In this document: positions 35,299-43,517 of the stretch, one piece after another
Position numbering within the stretch: the stretch's first letter is position 1
How the letters are laid out: each line of letters begins with the position of its first letter
Origin: Flaviflexus huanghaiensis
Lineage (GTDB): Bacteria > Actinomycetota > Actinomycetes > Actinomycetales > Actinomycetaceae
Direction of reading: 5' to 3'
Assembly (NCBI RefSeq): GCF_014118685.1
Contig: NZ_JACFAK010000006.1
Coordinates: 105,384-169,383 of the forward strand
DNA length: 64,000 nucleotides
Translations under genes and position numbers: made by a program
The notes under the pieces: model-generated
Seen by the model: the letters and a program-made list of their open reading frames with translations, nothing else
What the model was told of the DNA's origin: nothing
Databases searched by the model: none

Positions 35299-35405
35299 CA
35301 CTCCCCGACCCGCCCCGCTGACGACGCCAGTGACACCCTGACGCTCGGGGTGCTGACACGTTCGTGCATGTAAGGTCGGTGCTGTTCTGTCGGCGACTCG
35401 AGAAG

Positions 35406-35846
35406 ATGATGAACGACCTCCATATCCCACCTGGACCCGGCTCACCGGATGGCATCGTTGTGCCCGCCTCCGAGCTCGTCGAGCAGTTTTCCAGGTCCTC
35501 AGGACCGGGCGGGCAGGGCGTCAACACGGCCGATTCTCGCGTTCAACTATCTCTTGATCTCGCGACCACAACCGTTCTCAACGAGTCTCAGCGCGAACGG
35601 GCGCTGGCGCGCCTATCGGCGCGGTTGACCGGCACGGTTCTCACGATCACAGCTTCGGAGCACCGGTCCCAGCTACGCAACCGGGCTGCGGCTCGCCAGC
35701 GGCTATCCGAGCTTCTGCGCGATGCTCTCATGCCGGACGTGCGGCGGAGACGGACGAAACCAACAGCGGGTTCGCGGCGGCGCAGGCTCGAGGCGAAGCG
35801 GATAAGGTCCGACATCAAGCGGAATCGGCGAAGGCCGACTCCCTAG
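35406..35846 (+). CDS. arfB: Alternative ribosome-rescue factor ArfB (YaeJ-type peptidyl-tRNA hydrolase)
   Basis: Codon-independent release factor that frees ribosomes stalled at mRNA ends. The 146 residues have the GGQ motif in FSRSSGPGGQGVNTADSRVQ, near residue 40, and the long basic C-terminal tail (RRRTKPTAGSRRRRLEAKR) that enters the mRNA channel. The start is at the first of two adjacent ATGs; the ribosome site is weak. Its last 32 nt overlap the 3' end of the opposing glycosyltransferase gene. Confidence 0.92.
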   Translation: MMNDLHIPPGPGSPDGIVVPASELVEQFSRSSGPGGQGVNTADSRVQLSLDLATTTVLNESQRERALARLSARLTGTVLTITASEHRSQLRNRAAARQRLSELLRDALMPDVRRRRTKPTAGSRRRRLEAKRIRSDIKRNRRRPTP

Positions 35847-36585
35847 CCGTGACCCTCATCTTCTTCGGCAGCCGGTGCCGCCACCGCTCCCACGGCGGCA
35901 TCTCCCGCCAGTTGACGCCGATCGTGTTGAAACCCCTGACGATGCGGGGCTTCCACTGCTCGCCGAAACGGACGGACCTGCCGGACACTCCGACGAGGAG
36001 GGACGGGACGAGAGCGATTTTCGCGTTCGGGCCGAGGACGAAGGCGAGGTCCATATCGTCGTGAAGTTCGGAGTTCGTTCTGTGTACTTTGTCGGAGACC
36101 TCGGCCCAGGCGGATCTGCGAATCGCCATCGAGGAGCCCCAAAGGAGGTGGTGCCCGCAAGCGAGCCCGCCAAGGGCATAGTAGCCGCCGAGATAGAGCA
36201 CTGCCAGCACTCTGCTCACAGGCCCCGGAATGTCATAGAACCAGCCCCAACCGGTGACTGCAGCGGCTTGAGGCCGGGCCGCAAGCGCCTGTGTGAGCGT
36301 CGAGATCCAGTTCGGGCCGACGATCGAATCTGCATCGCATCTCGCGATGATGTCTCCCGTGGCGGTGTCGTACCCTGTCGCCGCGGCAATGGGAATTCCA
36401 ACCCGGCGCTCTTCGACCACCCGGGCGCCATGGGCTCTGGCGACGGCTGCGGAGCCGTCTGTTGACGCGTTGTCGACGATGATGATCTCTGCAGGCAGCA
36501 CGCTCTGCTCCGCAAGGTGGCGCAAGCATCGGTCGAGGAAGATTTCATCGTTGTGAACGGGAATAACGACGCTGACACGTGTCAC
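35815..36585 (-). CDS. Family 2 glycosyltransferase, possible carotenoid glucosyltransferase
   Basis: 256 residues, GT-A fold: VSVVIPVHNDEIFLDRCLRH at the N-terminus, IIIVDNASTDGSAAVARAHG, metal-binding RCDADSIV, and the acceptor region with ELHDDMDLAF, where a conserved acidic pair is expected. One or two hydrophobic segments (VSRVLAVLYLGGYYALGGLA) suggest membrane association. It lies just downstream of the C50 carotenoid operon on the same strand. In Micrococcus luteus a GT2 enzyme (CrtX) glucosylates the C50 carotenoid, so a CrtX role is plausible but inferred. Confidence 0.8.
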   Translation of the reverse strand: MTRVSVVIPVHNDEIFLDRCLRHLAEQSVLPAEIIIVDNASTDGSAAVARAHGARVVEERRVGIPIAAATGYDTATGDIIARCDADSIVGPNWISTLTQALAARPQAAAVTGWGWFYDIPGPVSRVLAVLYLGGYYALGGLACGHHLLWGSSMAIRRSAWAEVSDKVHRTNSELHDDMDLAFVLGPNAKIALVPSLLVGVSGRSVRFGEQWKPRIVRGFNTIGVNWREMPPWERWRHRLPKKMRVTARESAFADSA

Positions 36586-36720
36586 TGCGACTCCATTCGA
36601 CTTCCATGGGAGAAAACGACGTTCGTGTTCCTGTGACCGGCATTCTCTGCGACACGGATCCGCCGGATGGGCGGCTGGGCCGCTGTCCTCCCGACCGCCC
36701 TCGGGTCACGAACCACGAGC

Positions 36721-37608
36721 TCAGAACGCAAGAGCGATCCAGATGAAGAGCTGGGTGACGAGGAAGCCGGTGAGCAGGTTAAGCCAGATGAAGCGGCGCC
36801 AGGCAGCGTTGGCCCTCTCGCACTCCTCGTCGCTCAGGTTGAGGTAGGGGGCGACGTTGACGATGTAGGGAACGACGAGGAGTGCTGACAGCGCCCCCGG
36901 CCATCCCGTTCCCAGCAACAGCAGGCCGGCAAGGACGTAAGCCGCGGCAGCCCCTCGGACCGTTGTTTTCGCCCCGAGCCACGTCGCCACGGACGCGATG
37001 CCGCCGTCGCGGTCGGCCTGAATATCCTGCACCGCTCCAAACGCCTGGGACGCCATACCCCAGAGGAAGAATGCGACGAGGGCGTAGATGATCGGGGTCG
37101 TGAAATCGGCTTCCGCGAGCGCGATACCGAACACTGCGGGGCTGACGAAGTGGGTAGCTGACGTTGCGGAATCGAGGACCGGTTTCTCTTTGAACCTCAG
37201 ACCTCGGGCGGAGTAGGCGACGACAGCGAAGACGCTGACGGCGAGGATGATCGTCGACAGCGTGTTGCCCATGATGATGAGGGCAATGATGAAGGGCAGG
37301 TTGCTGATAACCGAGGCTTGCAGAGTGAGGCGATGCCACCGGGTCGACAGGACGACCCCTTCGATACCGCCCTTGCGTGGGTTGCGCAGGTCCGACTCGT
37401 AGTCGAACACGTCATTCACGCCATACATGAGCAGGTTGTAGGGGATAAGAAACCAGAGTGTGCCGACGAGGAGCTCGGCCGTGACGCCGCCGCCGACCAT
37501 GAGGTAGGCGGCCGCGAACGGATAGGCCGTGTTAATCCAGCTGACCGGGCGAGAAGTCCCGATGAGGGCTGCCAGTCCCTCTCTGAATGATGAGCGATCC
37601 GATGTCAT
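36721..37608 (-). CDS. crtEb: Lycopene elongase (UbiA-family prenyltransferase, CrtEb/CrtE2 type)
   Basis: Adds two C5 units from DMAPP to lycopene, giving the C50 skeleton. The 295-residue membrane protein has about eight helices and the prenyl-diphosphate-binding motif NDVFDYESDLRNPRKGG near residue 64; the second Asp-rich motif is DIQADRDGG. The ATG overlaps the stop of crtYf by 4 nt. It is the last gene of the six-gene carotenoid operon. Confidence 0.92.
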   Translation of the reverse strand: MTSDRSSFREGLAALIGTSRPVSWINTAYPFAAAYLMVGGGVTAELLVGTLWFLIPYNLLMYGVNDVFDYESDLRNPRKGGIEGVVLSTRWHRLTLQASVISNLPFIIALIIMGNTLSTIILAVSVFAVVAYSARGLRFKEKPVLDSATSATHFVSPAVFGIALAEADFTTPIIYALVAFFLWGMASQAFGAVQDIQADRDGGIASVATWLGAKTTVRGAAAAYVLAGLLLLGTGWPGALSALLVVPYIVNVAPYLNLSDEECERANAAWRRFIWLNLLTGFLVTQLFIWIALAF

Positions 37609-37913
37609 CGGTTCCCTTTCTCGGCGGTGAGCGCCGCCAGCGACGGAAGCAGGAAGCCCGCGGCCACGGGCCAGGCGAGATCCTCGATTGGGGCGTGCCA
37701 GAGCTTGATTCCGAGCAGGTGGCTGTCATCGTAGCGGAACAGGTCGGACAGGATCATGACGGAGTCGAAGATGATCGTTAACACGACGAGCACCGTGATT
37801 GTCAGTCCTGTTGCGGCCCACCAACGCTTCCCGAGCCGCATGCGCACAGACGCATAGACGGCGATAGCGGCGGACGCGAGGACGAAGAGTGTTGCGACTC
37901 CTGCGTATGTCAC
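37605..37913 (-). CDS. crtYf: C50 carotenoid cyclase subunit (CrtYf/CrtYh type)
   Basis: 102 residues, three hydrophobic helices and the lycopene-cyclase-domain motif HAPIEDLAWPV. It works as a heterodimer with the CrtYe-type subunit encoded just upstream. Sequence alone does not tell epsilon-cyclisation (decaprenoxanthin) from gamma-cyclisation (sarcinaxanthin). ATGA overlaps at both ends. Confidence 0.88.
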   Translation of the reverse strand: MTYAGVATLFVLASAAIAVYASVRMRLGKRWWAATGLTITVLVVLTIIFDSVMILSDLFRYDDSHLLGIKLWHAPIEDLAWPVAAGFLLPSLAALTAEKGNR

Positions 37914-38233
37914 GCATCCCCCCGCCGTCGTTCAATGACGAGGCCGATGGCGGCGTGAAGGACGAGGGTCATGTAGCAGAGGAAGGTGATAAACAACAGC
38001 TCCTCGATGGGGAACTCCGGGGTGAGGAGGATTCCCGACATGCCGTCTGACTCACCGCGGTAGTAGAAGCCCATCGCGATCGCCACGAGGTCCCACAGCA
38101 CGAAAAACCCGATGCCGAGGATGAGGGCGATGATGTGACGCGGGGCCCGCCGTAAGACGAGGCTGAATCGGACGTCGAGCATCGCCATGCATCCGATGAG
38201 CAAAACGAGAATGGCTCCATACACCAGCGACAT
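37910..38233 (-). CDS. crtYe: C50 carotenoid cyclase subunit (CrtYe/CrtYg type)
   Basis: 107 residues with three membrane helices and the motif TPEFPIEELLF typical of the lycopene cyclase domain. It partners the following subunit. Its ATG shares one base with the crtI stop (TGATG), so translation is coupled. Confidence 0.88.
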   Translation of the reverse strand: MSLVYGAILVLLIGCMAMLDVRFSLVLRRAPRHIIALILGIGFFVLWDLVAIAMGFYYRGESDGMSGILLTPEFPIEELLFITFLCYMTLVLHAAIGLVIERRRGDA

Positions 38234-39810
38234 CAGCGTTCAAGCGGTTCCAGTGGCGAAGACGACGTGTCTCCCCGAAGGCGCTTGGCGACGAGCTCGG
38301 CGCTGATGAGGCACATGGGGAGCCCAATTCCGGGGATCGTGCTCGATCCGGCGTAGTAGAGCCCGTCGACTTTTCGCGACTGGTTCGTTCCCCGGAACAT
38401 CGCACTTTGGCGCAGCGTGTGTGCGGGTCCAAGCATGCCGCCTCGCCACGCGAATAGATCCTCAGCGAAGTCGCCGGGGCCGAGTGTGTGGCGAACGACG
38501 ATGCGGTCCGCGAGATCTGGGATCTCTGCCCAATCCGCCATCTGTTCGATGACCTCATCTGCGATCCGCTCGACGGCGGAGTCTCCCGTGCCGTCTGGTC
38601 CACCGCGACCAATAGCCGGGGCGGCGGGCACGGGGATGAGAATGAAGAGGTTCTCGTGCCCCTCGGGCGCGACCGACGGGTCTGTCTCGGACGGCTTGCA
38701 CACGTAGGCCGAGGCAGGGGACGGCATACGCCCTTCACGGATGGCTACGAAGTTCTCGTGCCAATCCTTGCTGAAGAACAACGAATGATGTGGCATCTGC
38801 GGGAGCTCGCCCTTGACTCCGAGGAGAACGATGACGGCGCCGGGACCGGACGTGCGCTTGTCCCAGTACTTTTGTGGGTAGGTACGGAGTTCCTTCGGAA
38901 GGATCTTCGTCTCGAGGTGGTGCAGATCGCCCGCTCCGACGACGATGTCGGCCTCGTGGCGGTGTTCCACGTCGTCCCTGTCCTGCCAGACGATCCCGGT
39001 CGCCCGCGCCTGCTTCCCGAATCCTCCGTCCGCCTCCGTCAGGACCTTCGTGACAGTCGCTCCGGTCGTGATGACGGCGCCAGCCTCGACTGCGCGCCGC
39101 TCGACGGCGTCGATAAGCGTGACGAAGCCGCCCTGCGGGTACATCACCCCTCCCGTCAGATCGAGCGCACTCATGAGGTGGTAGAGGCTCGGCGTCAGAT
39201 CCGGCGAGGAGCCGAGGAACACTGCTGGATATCCGAGAATCTGGCGCAGCCGGTTGTCCTTGAATTTGCGTCCAACAAATGTTTCCAGTGACTGTGTGAG
39301 GAGCGGGAGAAGCTTATTGAGCCCCGTTATGATGTCCTTCTTGAGGAAGTTCTTGGGGTTCGTGAAGTTTGTGTAAAGGAAGTGCTTGAGAGCGAGATCG
39401 TAGGAATCCCTCGACGAGTCGAGGTAACGCCGCAGCTCGGCGCCCGCACCCTCCTCGACCTCCTCGAATGTCGCGATGTTCTGCTCCGTATCCCGCGCAA
39501 TGTCAAGGACGGTCGCACCCGAGTCCTCCCCTTCGGAGAACACCCGGTAGGCCGGGTCGAGGACTTTGAGATCGAGCTCCTCGCCGGCGGATGAGCCAAA
39601 CAGGTTGAAGAAGTGATCGAACGTCTCCGGCATGAGATACCAGGAGGGCCCGGTATCAAACCGGAATCCGCCTGACGAGAGCGAGCCGGCGCGACCGCCG
39701 ACCTCGTTCTTCTTCTCAAAAAGCGCGACATTATGACCATCGGCGGCAAGGATAGCGGCAGTCGCGAGGCCTGCGATGCCGCCGCCGATAATGGCGACTC
39801 TCTTCTTCAT
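38233..39810 (-). CDS. crtI: Phytoene desaturase (lycopene-forming)
   Basis: FAD-dependent desaturase, 525 residues, that converts phytoene to lycopene in four steps. The N-terminal dinucleotide motif is IIGGGIAGLATAAILA, followed by EKKNEVGGRAGS; the C-terminal carotenoid-desaturase signature is YYAGSSTIPGIGLPMCLISA. Overlaps crtB (ATGA) upstream and crtYe downstream. Confidence 0.95.
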   Translation of the reverse strand: MKKRVAIIGGGIAGLATAAILAADGHNVALFEKKNEVGGRAGSLSSGGFRFDTGPSWYLMPETFDHFFNLFGSSAGEELDLKVLDPAYRVFSEGEDSGATVLDIARDTEQNIATFEEVEEGAGAELRRYLDSSRDSYDLALKHFLYTNFTNPKNFLKKDIITGLNKLLPLLTQSLETFVGRKFKDNRLRQILGYPAVFLGSSPDLTPSLYHLMSALDLTGGVMYPQGGFVTLIDAVERRAVEAGAVITTGATVTKVLTEADGGFGKQARATGIVWQDRDDVEHRHEADIVVGAGDLHHLETKILPKELRTYPQKYWDKRTSGPGAVIVLLGVKGELPQMPHHSLFFSKDWHENFVAIREGRMPSPASAYVCKPSETDPSVAPEGHENLFILIPVPAAPAIGRGGPDGTGDSAVERIADEVIEQMADWAEIPDLADRIVVRHTLGPGDFAEDLFAWRGGMLGPAHTLRQSAMFRGTNQSRKVDGLYYAGSSTIPGIGLPMCLISAELVAKRLRGDTSSSPLEPLER

Positions 39811-40670
39811 TGGTGTGCTCCCATCATACTGCGGGCGATGATTTTCGCCTTGACCGGGTTTGGCACCCGGACTCGTGTCGTGAGGACCTCTCTGGCAGGC
39901 GTGCTCCTCAGCCTGCGGGACAGTTCCTCGAACAGCCCGTGCGCTGCTGCGACGGCGCGCCGGCTACTGCGCGGCAGGGCGGGAATGGCCCGCGCCGCTG
40001 CCGCAAGATCAGCATCGATATCGTCGAGCACTCGGTTCTTCTCAGATTCCGTCAGATGCTCAACGTCGACGCCGGCCAGATACGTGCGGCCGAGGTCGTT
40101 CTTGTCCTGTGCGAGGTCGCGCAGGAAGTTGACGTTCTGGAATGCCGCACCGAGGCGCCGCGCCGCGGGAGCAAGGCTGTCATATCTCGCATCGTCACCC
40201 GCAACAAACACGCGAAGGCACATGAGTCCCACCACCTCGGCAGAACCGTAGAGGTAGCGCGCGTGGCTCTCTGTCGTATGCTCCGCGACCGACAGGTCCG
40301 CCCTCATCGAGTCGAAGAACGGGTCAATAAGATCTCGTCCTATTCCGAACTCTCTGGCTGTCAACGCAAACGCGTGGACGACGAGGTTGGCGCTACATCC
40401 GGTCTCAACCGCGCGGTGGACATCGGCCTGCAGGCCATCGAGCATGGTAGCTCTCGTCGACGGATCCCACGGTTGCCGGTCGTCGTCGACGAGCTCATCG
40501 GCAACCCGGACGAGGGCGTAGATGCAACGGACATGAGTCCGCTCCGGCTCGCTCAGGAGGCGCGTCGCCCAACCGAAAGATGTCGAGTAGCGGTCAATGA
40601 TGACGGCCGAGCTACTTCGTGCGACATCGTCATACAGAGACGCCTGCGCTTGGGTTTTGCGACCCGCCAT
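39807..40670 (-). CDS. crtB: Phytoene synthase
   Basis: Condenses two GGPP into phytoene. The 287 residues have both Asp-rich substrate motifs: RVADELVDD near residue 53 and DLAQDKNDLGRTYL near 183, plus NFLRD just before the second. Starts on a one-base overlap with the crtE stop. Confidence 0.95.
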   Translation of the reverse strand: MAGRKTQAQASLYDDVARSSSAVIIDRYSTSFGWATRLLSEPERTHVRCIYALVRVADELVDDDRQPWDPSTRATMLDGLQADVHRAVETGCSANLVVHAFALTAREFGIGRDLIDPFFDSMRADLSVAEHTTESHARYLYGSAEVVGLMCLRVFVAGDDARYDSLAPAARRLGAAFQNVNFLRDLAQDKNDLGRTYLAGVDVEHLTESEKNRVLDDIDADLAAAARAIPALPRSSRRAVAAAHGLFEELSRRLRSTPAREVLTTRVRVPNPVKAKIIARSMMGAHQ

Positions 40671-41701
40671 CAGGCGACGCCCACTGATCGTGTGCCTGTC
40701 TCGGCCAGGATGAGCGCAATCGCACCCCGCACGACGTCGCCCGCTGCCTCCGGCAACTCTGCCGCCTCCGCAAGCGCACTGTCGCGGTACTGGCCAGCAA
40801 GCGCCGCAACGGATTCCTTCGCCCCGCTTGCGAGGACAAGTGTTCGGGCCCGTTCGGCCTCTTCGGGGGTCAGCTCGCTATCGCCAACGTATTGGGACAG
40901 CTCCTCCCACTGCTCGGATCTGCGTGCGAACGCCATGAGACCCGTAAACTTGCCTTCGCGCAGATCGGAGAGCGGATCCTTGCCGGTCTGATCGCCAGAC
41001 GCAAGGACTCCGTCGATGTCGTCGAGTAGTTGAAATGCGATGCCAAGACTCCGCCCGGCGCGCCCAAGCCTGTCGACAACATCCTCATTGGCGCCGGCGA
41101 GTATGGCGGCCGCCTGAAGGGGCAGTTCAAAGGAATACGCCGATGTTTTCCATGCGGCGATGTCAATGATTTCGTTGAGCGTCGCTCCCGTGAAGGACAC
41201 CCGGACGTCAGCAAGCTCGCCAGCCGCACTGCGCCGAAGCACGTCGTCGAGGAGGTCGATAAGGCGAGTCAGCATGCTACGGGAGACGCCGCTCATGGCG
41301 ATCACCTTGAGTGCCCCGAGCAGGGCGAGGTCACCAGCGAGGATGCCAGCCGATTCCCCATACCTTTTCGCCTTGTCAGCGGTGGCACCGGCCTCCGTTG
41401 CATAGGCCGCGAACTGTCCGAGGACATTCGGCTTCCCGCGACGGATGTCGTCACCATCGATGACATCGTCGTGGATAACGAAAGCGGTATGGAGCAGTGA
41501 CACGGCGTCGGCTGCCGCGGTTGCGAGCTGCTCGTCTTCACCGCCGAGCGCGGCATACATTGCGAGGAGGAGGCGAGGCCGAAACCTCTTGCCTCCGCTC
41601 GCCTGATCCCAGATAGCGCTCCACAGCTTCCTGTCGTGATCGTCGAGACTGCGGCTCAACGCATCATGAAAGAAACCGTCAAGCGAATGCGGCTGGGACA
41701 T
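40670..41701 (-). CDS. crtE: Geranylgeranyl diphosphate synthase
   Basis: Trans-polyprenyl diphosphate synthase, 343 residues, making the C20 precursor. First Asp-rich motif DDVIDGDDIRRGKP near residue 77, second motif LLDDIDGVLASGD near 219, GGKRFRPRLLLA at the N-terminus. It is the first gene of the carotenoid operon. The upstream region (41702-41865) has AT-rich stretches and the near-palindrome ATTGAGTGAGCAAT, but no regulator gene is adjacent. Confidence 0.94.
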   Translation of the reverse strand: MSQPHSLDGFFHDALSRSLDDHDRKLWSAIWDQASGGKRFRPRLLLAMYAALGGEDEQLATAAADAVSLLHTAFVIHDDVIDGDDIRRGKPNVLGQFAAYATEAGATADKAKRYGESAGILAGDLALLGALKVIAMSGVSRSMLTRLIDLLDDVLRRSAAGELADVRVSFTGATLNEIIDIAAWKTSAYSFELPLQAAAILAGANEDVVDRLGRAGRSLGIAFQLLDDIDGVLASGDQTGKDPLSDLREGKFTGLMAFARRSEQWEELSQYVGDSELTPEEAERARTLVLASGAKESVAALAGQYRDSALAEAAELPEAAGDVVRGAIALILAETGTRSVGVA

Positions 41702-41865
41702 ACATGCCTCGTCTCATGGGCCAGCAGGGTAATCAACTCCAAGCGTGCCTCATTGCTCACTCAATAACAAAGGTCACCGTACCCCAAAATAGTTACGCAA
41801 TATTTGCCTCTCAGCCCCGTCAGGCACGTGGCGACAGCGTCTCGTCGGCCCTCTCGAAGAACAAA

Positions 41866-41894
41866 AAGCGGTGCTGAGAATCTCAGCACCGCTT
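41866..41894 (-). terminator. Rho-independent terminator after rpmF
   Basis: On the minus strand AAGCGGTGCTGAGA pairs perfectly with TCTCAGCACCGCTT, one-base centre, followed by TTTGTT. Confidence 0.92.
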
Positions 41895-41906
41895 CCCGCT
41901 CGCGAT

Positions 41907-42068
41907 TCAGTCGATCGCGCCAGTCTGGTACGCCTTGGCCAGGCGGCGGGGAATACGAACCTCGCGACCCTGGACCTTGACCGTGACGAGCTCGGTCATC
42001 TGCGCCTTCCACTGGGACCGGCGGTTGCGCGTGTTACTGCGCGACATCTTATGCTTGGGAACTGCCAT
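41907..42068 (-). CDS. rpmF: 50S ribosomal protein L32 (cysteine-free form)
   Basis: 53 residues, [20 protein letters not shown] at the start, the canonical L32 N-terminus. It has no Cys, so it is the zinc-independent form. It follows rpsN by 47 nt on the same strand and ends at a strong terminator, so the two form a unit. Confidence 0.95.
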   Translation of the reverse strand: MAVPKHKMSRSNTRNRRSQWKAQMTELVTVKVQGREVRIPRRLAKAYQTGAID

Positions 42069-42115
42069 GACGCCGCTCCTTTCCTATTTCTGGCGGCCGG
42101 GGCCGCGGACAATGA

Positions 42116-42421
42116 TTACCAGGAGGACTTCGTGACGCCCGGGAGCTCACCGCGCAGTGCCATGTGGCGCATACGAACGCGGGAGAGACCGAAGGCGCCA
42201 ATGTAGCCGCGGGGACGGCCATCGATGGCGTCGCGGTTACGCAGGCGGACAGGCGACGCGTCGCGAGGAAGCGCATGCAATGCGGCCATAGCCTCATCAC
42301 GCTCTTCCTGCGTCAGGTTCATATCCACCGAAGCCTTCTTCAACTGTGCGCGACGCTCCGCGTAGCGCTCGACGATTTCGCGGCGCTGCTTGTCACGCGC
42401 AATTTTCGACTTCTTCGCCAT
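42116..42421 (-). CDS. rpsN: 30S ribosomal protein S14 (cysteine-free form)
   Basis: 101 residues, the long S14 form without the CxxC zinc motif: [20 protein letters not shown] at the start, then [21 protein letters not shown] and [11 protein letters not shown] at the end. Its start at 42421 gives exact family length. In actinobacteria such zinc-free paralogues are often made under zinc limitation by Zur; I see no convincing Zur box here. Confidence 0.95.
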   Translation of the reverse strand: MAKKSKIARDKQRREIVERYAERRAQLKKASVDMNLTQEERDEAMAALHALPRDASPVRLRNRDAIDGRPRGYIGAFGLSRVRMRHMALRGELPGVTKSSW

Positions 42422-42658
42422 GCTTACCTCTCTTTGCCGGAGCACTCTGCCCTCGACAATACTGTTCAACGTGCTGGACCTGCCGGGAGTTTCCTCGCGC
42501 GATGGGGATCACCCGGAGGGACAGCGGTCCGACAAACCATCGTAACGCAGGACCCGGTGAATGCCCTAGTTGTCTATGCCACGAAATCCGCGCAGTCCGT
42601 CACACTCCATGCGGCCTGGGCAGGCACGACAGGCGCGACCGGGTTCTAGACTAGCGGG

Positions 42659-43276
42659 ATGGCCCGTACGATTCGAGAGAGTGTGAGAACAGAGCTCGTC
42701 ATCTCGCGCTCCCGGTTTATCACTCAGCTCTCCCCCGCGGCTGGACCTCAGGAGGCGCGGCAACTCGTGGCGGACATGAGAACCGAGTTCCCCGACGCGC
42801 GACATCACTGCTCAGCCTGGATTGTCCAGGTCGATGGCGAGCAAGATCGCGAGCACTCATCCGACGACGGCGAGCCCTCCGGCACCGCGGGACGGCCCAT
42901 GCTTGATGTCCTGCGCGGCCACGGGCTCACAAATGTGGCCGCTGTTGTCGTTCGCTTTTTCGGCGGAATTCTGCTCGGCACCGGCGGTCTTGTCCGCGCC
43001 TATTCGGATTCTGTTTCACAGGCGATAGACAGGGCCACACTGTGGACTGTCACCGAGGTGCCCCGCTGGGAGATCTCCGCGCCCGTCGCCAGCGCCGGCC
43101 GTCTCGAGGCGGTTTTGCGGGCGGAAGGCTGGAATGTCGAGGCCGAGTGGGGTGCAGACGTTACCCTCGCCGTGACAACGGACGATAAGAACCGGCTGGC
43201 TGCGATCTCCAGTTCAGAGCTCGGCCGTGACGTCGATCCTCGCCCAGCGGGGACTGTCCAGCATTTCTCTCGGTGA
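42659..43276 (+). CDS. YigZ/IMPACT (UPF0029) family protein
   Basis: 205 residues with the family signature DDGEPSGTAGRPMLDVL near residue 70 and VVVRFFGGILLGTGGLVRAY. Eukaryotic IMPACT regulates translation by binding GCN1; the bacterial role is unsettled. TAGACT ends 6 nt before the ATG with no ribosome site, so the mRNA is probably leaderless. Confidence 0.9.
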   Translation: MARTIRESVRTELVISRSRFITQLSPAAGPQEARQLVADMRTEFPDARHHCSAWIVQVDGEQDREHSSDDGEPSGTAGRPMLDVLRGHGLTNVAAVVVRFFGGILLGTGGLVRAYSDSVSQAIDRATLWTVTEVPRWEISAPVASAGRLEAVLRAEGWNVEAEWGADVTLAVTTDDKNRLAAISSSELGRDVDPRPAGTVQHFSR

Positions 43277-43362
43277 GTGAACGAACTTGCCGAGCCACGT
43301 GGCTCGTGACACTATGTCACAAGGCAGTTAGCTGAATCGTGAACTATCTCCGGGAGGCAGTT

Positions 43363-43416
43363 ATGGGCGCATCGTTCGTCGCTCTTGTCTCCTGCGCCTG
43401 TCTGAACTGTCTGTAG
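43363..43416 (+). CDS. Cysteine-rich leader peptide of cysK
   Basis: Seventeen residues, MGASFVALVSCACLNCL, with three Cys codons (TGC, TGT, TGT) close to the stop. CGGGAGGC lies 5-6 nt before the ATG. It is placed 101 nt ahead of cysK and its stop codon abuts a terminator-like hairpin. Ribosomes pausing at Cys codons when Cys-tRNA is scarce would change the fold and raise cysK-cysE expression. Cys-rich leader ORFs of this type are known in mycobacteria. Confidence 0.8.
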   Translation: MGASFVALVSCACLNCL

Positions 43417-43457
43417 AGTGCCGGGCCCCAGGGTGCGCTCTCGCACGCTCGGCACTC
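43416..43457 (+). promoter_or_regulatory. Putative cysteine attenuator hairpin
   Basis: GAGTGCCG pairs with CGGCACTC, enclosing GTGCG-ctct-CGCAC. The 5' arm begins on the last base of the leader-peptide stop codon, and CTTCTT follows. This suits transcription attenuation, or translational control, of cysK-cysE. Confidence 0.7.
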
Positions 43458-43517
43458 CTTCTTGCAGCGTTCTCTATCCTGCACTGTTCATGAACCGTCG
43501 CCTCCAAAGGAACCACT

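Noticed and set aside
41730..41780. CrtR/MarR-type operator before crtE (ATTGAGTGAGCAAT)
   Set aside because: The palindrome is short and imperfect and no regulator gene is adjacent; noted only in the crtE entry.
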